Below, one piece after another: positions 57,576 through 64,000 of a DNA stretch of 64,000 nucleotides (positions are counted from its first letter, which is position 1; each line of letters opens with the position of its first letter). A model generated the notes under the pieces. The model saw only the letters and a program-made list of their open reading frames with translations, did no database searches and had not been told where the DNA came from. Both the position numbers and the translations under genes were made by a program. Source of the stretch: Bathymodiolus brooksi (lineage: Eukaryota > Mollusca > Bivalvia > Mytilida > Modiolidae). The stretch spans positions 17,730,886 through 17,794,885 of the forward strand of contig OY804590.1 of the NCBI GenBank assembly GCA_963680875.1. Reading direction: 5' to 3'.

Positions 57576-57911
57576 GTCTATATCCGAAAACACCCTAACA
57601 AAATGGTTGTGTAATTATTGAAATAAACAATGTAATTATGAAAATAAAATGGCGGGAAAGGGGCAGATAACCAGTGAAAGAGCTAGAAAACGCGAACATT
57701 TCCGAAAACACCGTAGTTGAAAACCATTATTGAAATAGATAATGTAATTATGAAAATAAAATGGCCGGAAAGGGGTAGATAACCAGTGAGAGGGCTAGAA
57801 AACGCGAACATATCCGAAAACACCGTAGGTGAAAACTATTATTGAAATAAATAATGTAATTATGAAAATAAAATGGCGGGAAAGGGGCAGCTAACCAGTG
57901 AAAGGGCTAGT
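57576..57911. repeat. 112-bp tandem repeat, 3 copies
   Basis: GGCGGGAAAGGGGCAG recurs at 57651, 57763 and 57875. The unit also has CCGAAAACACCGTAG and TAATGTAATTATGAAAATAA. Confidence 0.93.
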
Positions 57912-58071
57912 TCGTAGACAATTTTAGTGGAAGCGACGGACATCGCAAAGAAATGTGTTCTGTTACTTGTTAAACATGTGCTATAAAAAAAAATGAAATA
58001 AAAAAAAGAAAGAGAAAAAAAAATGGAAAAAAATGGAAAAAAATAAATAAATAAAAATGAAAAAAAAAACA

Positions 58072-58420
58072 CCCGAATTTTCGGTTGTGCATGCGCGCAC
58101 CCAAGGGAACACCTACGGTAACGTCATTTCCGGTCAAGACACCCGAAAAAAGGGCGGAAAATTCCAAATCCCGAGGGAATCCCCTAAGGTCACTTCGGAT
58201 AGCCAAAAAAACGCGGGGAAAATCCGGGCATGCGCACGCGACCACTTCCGTGACTTCCGGTCAGGACAGCTTCAGGTGATGTCAATTCCGGTTGTCAATG
58301 CGCACGCGATCACTTCCGGTTGCGCATGCACACGCGATCACATCGGTAGCACCACTACCTCGCACCACCTTCGCAAATACGACTTTGTCCGTGCCCATAT
58401 ACTACTGACTAATGATATTC
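58072..58420 (+). repeat. GC-rich repeat E, copy 2
   Basis: GGTTGTGCATGCGCGCACCC, AAGGGAAC, TAACGTCATTTCCGGTCAAG, GGGCATGCGCACGCGACC, several ACTTCCGG, and the end CACCTTCGCAAATACGACTT, TGTCC. Inverted relative to 49655-49935. An A-rich stretch lies on its left side, as also beside copy 1. Confidence 0.85.
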
Positions 58421-58624
58421 TTAATCCCAGCACTTATTTATTTAATTATTTGTTCATTGTAAATATTTGTAAATCTTTGATTTTTCCTGGAATCAGAGGT
58501 AAATTGTTGACATGTGTAATATAGATATAATAAAAAATAAATCGAGATCCTATCGAGGCACCATACACGTCTGTCATTGTCTTCGATACAAATATTTCTC
58601 ATGATCTTATTAAACGATAGGGAA

Positions 58625-58910
58625 TTTTCTATGTCACAATGGCCACGGATATGTTCGTTTGTCGTAATAACAATCCGGTCTTTTCCTCATTCATGGCATA
58701 TCACCGGGTCTGTAGCAAGAATAACACGACGGTGGGTCCTAGTGGAGCAGAAACTTCTCACCCTTCCGGAGCACCTGAGTTCATCACCATTATGTTTGTC
58801 CTTTTGTCTTTTTTCTTTTCTTTTGGCCATTGTGTTTTCTGTCCTTTTCGATTTACACCTTCTGATTGTCCCTTTAGTATTTTTAAACTTCTCTTATCAA
58901 CTATATTGAC
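58625..58910 (+). repeat. Dispersed family B copy, long
   Basis: ATGGCCACGGATATGTTCGT, TTGTCGTAATAACAATCCGG, TCTTTTCCTCATTCATGGCA, GGAGCACCTGAGTTCATC, CATTGTGTTTTCTGTCC, GATTTACACCTTCTGATTG, CCCTTTAGTATTTTTAAAC. The best guide to the 5' half of the family. Open frames of 100-110 codons here are repeat-derived. Confidence 0.8.
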
Positions 58911-59084
58911 AAAGCCTTCAGTCACCTACATTGTAGTAGCTTAACGTACAGAAGAACAGCTACACTTATCCCGTGATGATTGCCCGACAAAATTATTTGT
59001 CTTCAAACAAAAAACATTCCAAAGTTTACAAGTTATTGTGAAGAAACTTTGTCAGGATCTATTTGTTTTAAGGCACACCACTAA

Positions 59085-60050
59085 ACATAGATTGTAAACA
59101 TTGAATCATAAGCTGCTCCAGTACACGCTATTATAGCACGAGCAATGCAATTGATTGCCTTGCTGTGTAAGGGTTTTCTGACAGCAGCAATGCATGCGGG
59201 AGAGTTTTACCAAGTATGCATGTACTTCAGTGTGAAGATACTTCCCTGTTAATACAGAGAACATATGACCTCTCTCAAAGGACGATATAATAGATGTGTG
59301 CATGACCATGAGTTACAGAAGATCCGGAGACAGATGATTGTACTCCACTACTCCATGATTTGTTTATACACGCTTATATCAAGGGACTTTCATCAAGTGA
59401 TTCTTTAGAATAAATTGTAAACTTTGAAGCAAAAGCTACTAAAATACACGCTATTATAGCACGAGCAATGCAATTGATTGCCTTGCTGTGTAAGGGGTTT
59501 TCTGACAGCAGCAATGCATGCGGGAGAGTTTTACCAAGTATGCATGTACTTCAGTGTGTAGATACTTCCCTATTAATACAGAGAACAAATGACTTCTCTC
59601 AGAGGACGATATAATAGATTTGTACATGACATTGAGTTACAGAAGATCCGGAGACAGATGATTGTACTCCACTACTCCATGATTTGTTTATACACGCTTA
59701 TATCAAGGGACGTCCATCAAGGGATTCCTTAGAATAAATTGTAAACTTTGAAGCATAAGCTGCTCCAGTACACGCTATTATAGCACGATCAATTTCTGTG
59801 TAAGGGATTTTCTGACAGCAGCAATGCATGCGGGAGAGTTTTACCAAGTATGTATGTACTTCACTGTGAAGATACTTCCCTGTTAATACAGAGAACAGAT
59901 GACTTCTCTCAGAGGACGATATACTAGATTTGTATATGACATCGGGTTACAGAAGATCCGGAAGCAACAAATTGTACAAAGCTACTCAATGATTTCTTTC
60001 TACGCGCTTATATCAACGGATTTCAATCAAGGGATTCTTAAGAATAGAGA
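59085..60050. repeat. 323-bp satellite, 3 tandem copies
   Basis: AGCT of GCTGCTCCAGTACACGC starts at 59111, 59434 and 59758, so periods are 323 and 324 bp. Conserved blocks are ACACGCTATTATAGCACGA, TTTTCTGACAGCAGCAATGC, ATGCGGGAGAGTTTTACC and ACAGAAGATCCGGA. Copy 3 is the most diverged and has lost a few bases after ATAGCACGATC. Confidence 0.95.
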
Positions 60051-60744
60051 AAATTAGAACGAACATTTAATTCCAGCTTCCGCTATGTAAGCAGAAGGGT
60101 TTGAGTGGACTGGAATAAAGGGGCACGTTAAGAGAGTGGACAAGAAAGTGAGAGGGTAAGCTTTAGAATCGGACTGCAAATGAGGTCAAGCTTTATGAGT
60201 GAACTGGAAATGGGGATGGTAAGTTTTCAAAACTGCCAAGCAAGCAAAAAACAAACAAACAAACAAACAAAAACAAAACAAAAAACAACAGTTTATTTGG
60301 TTTCAGAGCATACCAATCTTTTGCTACCGTGATTACAGCTTTTTCTATATTTTGCCAATCAAATGTGGGAAAGCATATTGTTCAAAGTAAGGGACATCTG
60401 CCCCGTTTGCACCCCTCACCCTGGTTCCTACGACCCTGATAGATGATGTTTTGTCACTAAATAATTCAAAAAAATATATTGCGCAAAGATCGATAACTCT
60501 AGATCTTACTGTAATGACCTGTACTATTAAAATAAAATACTCACTACACTAATATCCATTTCAATATATAACATGTTTTAAAATTGTTAACAGGAATAAC
60601 CCCAGAGGGAAGCTCGGTTATATAAATTAAATCTAGTTTACTAACTAAGAAATGCAATCCCTCCGAAATGGACGTCTGTCTTTTGCATGATAAATGAAAT
60701 ACACATGTAGGTTCCCTTATTAATTATAATACGGGACGAAATTG
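60051..60744. other. Non-coding; (AAAC)n microsatellite
   Basis: An A-rich (CAAA)n tract is at 60240-60290. Nothing else recognised. Confidence 0.55.
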
Positions 60745-60992
60745 AGTTTGTTTATTTGTTTGATGTTTCAGTTGTATCCTGGTGGTCAGTTTTATTGGTG
60801 GAGGAAACCGGAGTACCAGGAGAAAACCACCGACCTGTCGCAAGTCACTGACAAACTTGGTCACATAATGTTGTACACCTCGCCCTGGTCGAGATTCGAA
60901 CTCACTACATCAGTGGTGATAGACACTGATTGCATGGGTAGTTGAAAATCCAACTACCATACGATCATGGACACGACGGCCCCCGAAATTGA
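60745..60992 (-). repeat. SINE-B, best copy
   Basis: On the minus strand: head GTCGTGTCCATGATCGTATG, GTAGTTGG; box B GAGTTCGAATCTCG (60890-60905); body GTCAGTGACTTGCGACAGG, TCGGTGGTTTTCTCCTGG, CTCCGGTTTCCTCCACC; then AATAAAACTGACCACCAGG. Confidence 0.9.
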
Positions 60993-61534
60993 TTTCTGTG
61001 TGGTGAATGTCATCGCACAATATACATAGATACATTTTTGTACTTGCAAAATATGAAAGAACAATAGCTGATGGTTGATCTTTGGTGGCCCGTGGCAACA
61101 TTTTGCTCTAAAGAAACCCACACCTTTTTTTTTCCTTGTGGCTTTCGGGTCGGTTCCAGTGTCATATCTTACCAAAAAGACGTTAAGCTAAAATCGATCA
61201 ATCAATGAACTAATAGGCCTTTTCTACGCGATGCCATTTGGGTTCGGTTGACAAAAGACAAATATTTCGATTCTAATCTCCATGTAGTCGCAAAATTTAT
61301 CAATTAATTTATGAAAACCTTAGTCAGGTGGTGATGTAAGGGAATCCAGACTATATGGAGACAAAAAACATGTTTCAATTGATCTCGTGTGGAAAATCAA
61401 CTTTAATAACTTGCCACAATTTATGCATAGGACTTATATAATAATAATAACATTCTTTCAAATCTTTATATATATTATTTTTAATGTTAATGAATGGATA
61501 TAATTTTGAATACATGAATCTATTAATAAATTAT
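60993..61534. other. Non-coding, no feature seen
   Basis: AT-rich. Nothing recognised. Confidence 0.5.
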
Positions 61535-61645
61535 CTGACTTTCCAATCTTCCGATTTTGAGTGTACCTTATGATGGTTATTCCAGAAACGTGTCATGCGC
61601 ACTAAATTTGATATCTACGCTTTTATTGGGTTTTTTTACCAAGCA
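61535..61645 (+). repeat. Dispersed family C tail with hammerhead-like core
   Basis: GAGTGTAC, then CTTATGA (61567-61573, one change from CTGATGA), GGTTATTCC, GAAAC (61585-61589), GTC (61592-61594), ATGCGCAC. Downstream TGCGC still pairs with upstream GTGTA by Watson-Crick and G-U pairs. Confidence 0.7.
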
Positions 61646-61956
61646 ATTATTGGTCATTGTTGATTATGGGAAATAGATATTGTGAAACCACAACGTTGCT
61701 CACGTCCGTGGCGGCCAATAACTGCGAATATCTATTTTTATAGATTAAATCCGTTTGACAGGTCTGGGATCAGATATTGGAGATGTTCTGACGGTGAAAT
61801 ATTTATTTTTCACTTTAAGTTTGCAAAAACAAAAATAATAACACCTACCGAATTTGTAACTTTAAAGTTCCATGATAGAAATAAACCTTAAGTGTATCGA
61901 AGTGTAATATAATTAATAAAATGCTCCTTCACTTTGTTTTAAGCTTAAATTGACCG
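61646..61956. other. Unrecognised frame of 69 codons
   Basis: 61682-61891 is open from an ATG-containing region (FDRSGIRYWRCSDGEIFIFH). I do not recognise it and it has no relative in the window. Low likelihood of being a gene. Confidence 0.2.
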
Positions 61957-62425
61957 CATAGCACGAAATAGACAGATACCCGAGTTAAATTGTAAAATGT
62001 GACCGAACGTAGAATTTTAAATGGGGACCACTCAAGGACTGTCCCTGTCAAGTCTGGTTGTTAAAATTGGTTGAGTAAATTCATAGAAGATATTTTACTG
62101 AAGCATGCCCTACATTTGCATTTCAATAATCAATAGAGATGCAAATTTGATGAATACTCCAGGCAATATAATGTAACATTAGCATTTCATTAGAGCTGCA
62201 AATAATTCTCCTTAGACCCAATTACGAATTTTCTATGCTATAGTAACGGTGGCCATATTGGATGAAGTTCGGACCGATATATTATAATTTTGAATGGAGA
62301 TTACAAAAGAAAGATTCTCGTCAGTTTGTTTCATATTTCCCATGATGTGAAAATTAAAATGTAAAAACGCTAAAAGTTTGACAGAGACTTTGATGACGTC
62401 AGTATAATGATCGATAACTCCTTGC
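61957..62425 (+). repeat. Dispersed family D, copy 2
   Basis: Shares its full length with 42401-42855, with many substitutions. See that copy for diagnostic blocks. Confidence 0.92.
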
Positions 62426-62549
62426 AAAATTTAGTTTTATTCTCCTTCGCTTACTAATTACTAAACAAGGAGAGATTTGTCAAGATTTTGGTTTTCTCTA
62501 TTGTATCATTACAATTGGCATTTAGCAAAATTGTTATTTCAAATTTCAA

Positions 62550-63372
62550 AGTCTGCTTCTCATCGATAACATATTTGTCTCCTTTGGAGGGACACTGTTT
62601 CAGCAGGTCGTCGGCATACCAATGGGTACGAATTGTGCCCCTCTTCTAGCCGATTAATTTTCATACTCATATGAGTCGGAGTTTCTTCAAAAGCTCGTAA
62701 AAGATAAGAAGATTCATGAGGCTAGAACCTTTATTTTCACATACAGGTATATTGATGACGTTTTATCTATCAATAATTCTAGATTTGCAGAATTTCTCCC
62801 ATTGATATATCCTCCATCCGCATCATTTTTGGACTTATACCTCGAAATTGACGACAGTGGTCAACTCAGTACTAAAATTTATGATAAACGCGATGACTTC
62901 AATTTTAAAATGATAAATTTTCCAAATATGTGCAGCAATATACCAGCTTCTCCTGTATATGGTGCTTACATCTCGCAATTGATTCGTTATGCAAGGGCCA
63001 GTAGCAATTATTCTGATTTCCTGAAACGTCATCTTCATCTGAGAAACAGGCTACTGGACCAGGACTATAAAAAGATTCGCCTTATTCGATCTCTTAAAAA
63101 GTTTATATTCCGATACCAAGATCTTGTCGAAATATATTCCATCTCTGCAGAAACGATAATAAACGATGCATTTCCATATAGTGAAAATGTATAAAGATAA
63201 GGAAGTCAACAAAAATGTCAAAAATATTTTTTTTTATCAATGTATGACGTAAAATTGTTTTTGACATTTCCTTCACTGAATTTGGTACTACTTTGACAAC
63301 TATTTTACCTATTTTTTTCCAGTATTGTTATAAATACTGTTATATTGACAGCCGCAACCTTTGAGACGTAAT
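62550..63372 (+). mobile_element. Naiad copy 3, strongly 5'-truncated
   Basis: Begins inside RT motif B region (CTTCTCATCGATAACATATT, equal to about 6842 in copy 1) and runs through the RT C-terminus into the first 170 bp or so of the 3' untranslated region. Homology stops after CAGCCGCAACCTTTGAGACG near 63372, so unlike the others it lacks the common 3' terminus. Confidence 0.88.
62556..63194 (+). pseudogene. Naiad RT C-terminal half, broken
   Basis: DNIFVSFGGTLFQQVVGIPM and GTNCAPLLAD, then TAA (Leu codon changed, about 62656), FSYSYESEFLQKL, YIDDVLSI with the catalytic DD intact, a 36-bp in-frame deletion after IYPP, SASFLDLYLEIDD, and an intact C-terminus (RSLKKFIFRYQDLVEIYSIS..PYSENV) to the stop at 63194. 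It keeps FPNMCSNIP, which is shortened in copy 2, and so helps place the 46-bp deletion of copy 1. Confidence 0.85.
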
Positions 63373-63579
63373 GTTATTTTTACTGAACTTTGAATGAAAG
63401 AGGATCCTTTTCCCCCTGTTTAGCGGAAAAGTACAAAGGTCTATATTGTTTCATTTAATTGACAAGGTTTTAATCTCATATTTCAGACGTTTATTGAGGG
63501 ACGTGGTAGACCGGGTGATTAATGTCAGTGACACTTCTACCCACATGCCTTTACATCTCTGACGTTAGTTCGAGCACCC

Positions 63580-63612
63580 CTCCCCCCCCCCCCACACACA
63601 CACACACACCCT
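63580..63612. repeat. Poly(C)/(CA)n microsatellite
   Basis: A run of C followed by ACACACACACAC. Just upstream, GTGGTAGACCGGGTGATT and GTTAGTTCGAGCACCC (63500-63578) have tRNA box A and B character and may be another SINE head; uncertain. Confidence 0.8.
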
Positions 63613-63739
63613 CTGGTGTTAGTTCGTATCCCGATATACTCACCCCTAGTCTTTATGTATCTCTGCACATTAAAATGGCCGATTGTGTCACTGGTCAGTT
63701 CGTGGTAACTCTTCGTGCTCTCATTCTCTATTAAGACTC

Positions 63740-64000
63740 GGTAAACCTCGAACTCTAAAATGTGAAAATTTAACTATCTTGATTTGAGAAATTATCGTAA
63801 TAAACGGGAAATAATGTTAGACATTGTTTCTCTAATGAACCACTAAAAAATATTTGTTTGATTCTATTTCTCACTAATTTAACAAAATATATGGCCGTTT
63901 TTCACTTTCTCAAATCGACGAGCAATGACGTCACTGACGTATGCTTCAATTGACGTCACACCCGTTAAGGAATGTTTTTGAAGCAATGATGGAGAAGGGA
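63740..64000. promoter_or_regulatory. Cluster of CRE-like sites at the right edge (possible)
   Basis: AATGACGTCACTGACGTATG and TTGACGTCACACC at 63925-63960 hold two full TGACGTCA sites and one partial. No transcription unit is visible inside the window, so it could only serve something beyond the right edge. Speculative. Confidence 0.2.

Overview
The window looks like gene-poor nuclear DNA of a marine bivalve mollusc, perhaps a mussel-like species. It is visibly AT-rich and packed with dispersed repeats and minisatellites. The protein-coding remains I recognise all belong to transposable elements: Penelope-like (Naiad type), non-LTR (Tx1/L1-like and a second LINE type), Crypton-like tyrosine recombinase, Tc1/mariner and piggyBac. 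Nothing supports a bacterial genome, an operon or a CRISPR array. I found no convincing host gene. The bivalve assignment rests on remembered similarity of the SINE and dispersed-repeat families and is inference.

Layout. 1-1010 is a 69-bp minisatellite that runs off the left edge. 3060-3740 is a very old Naiad-like reverse transcriptase. 4110-4424 is a 35-bp minisatellite, followed by SINE heads and then Naiad copy 1 (4835-7845), which keeps all three domains (N-terminal GIY-YIG nuclease, CxC linker, RT) but is broken by stops and frameshifts. 8677-13478 is a tandem duplication of about 2.4 kb, each copy holding a terminal-inverted-repeat element. 17150-19005 is Naiad copy 2, with a long RT frame that lacks the motif A aspartate. 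22761-28609 is a nearly complete minus-strand Tx1-like LINE with poly(A) tail and a 12-bp target-site duplication. 29419-30605 and about 43650-44685 hold the 3' parts of a second LINE type. 34.0-35.5 kb has a piggyBac remnant next to three long foldback palindromes. 35.66-36.0 and 45.75-47.48 kb hold Crypton-like recombinase remains, the second one spanning all four catalytic positions with one apparent intron. 49.66-58.4 kb is bounded by an inverted pair of GC-rich, CpG-rich repeats and contains a 25-bp minisatellite, a Tc1 remnant and a 42-bp minisatellite. 59.1-60.05 kb has a 323-bp satellite. 62.55-63.37 kb is a third truncated Naiad copy.

Three dispersed families tie the window together: two tRNA-derived SINE families sharing one 3' tail; a family ending in a 'cttctgattgcccctttggtatctt'-like tail (given here in pieces only: CGGCTTCTGATT then CCTTTGGTATCTT); and a family whose conserved end has the core boxes and a pairable stem I of a minimal hammerhead ribozyme. 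The last is the most interesting signal. Two minisatellites (35 bp and 25 bp) appear to have grown out of pieces of these dispersed families.
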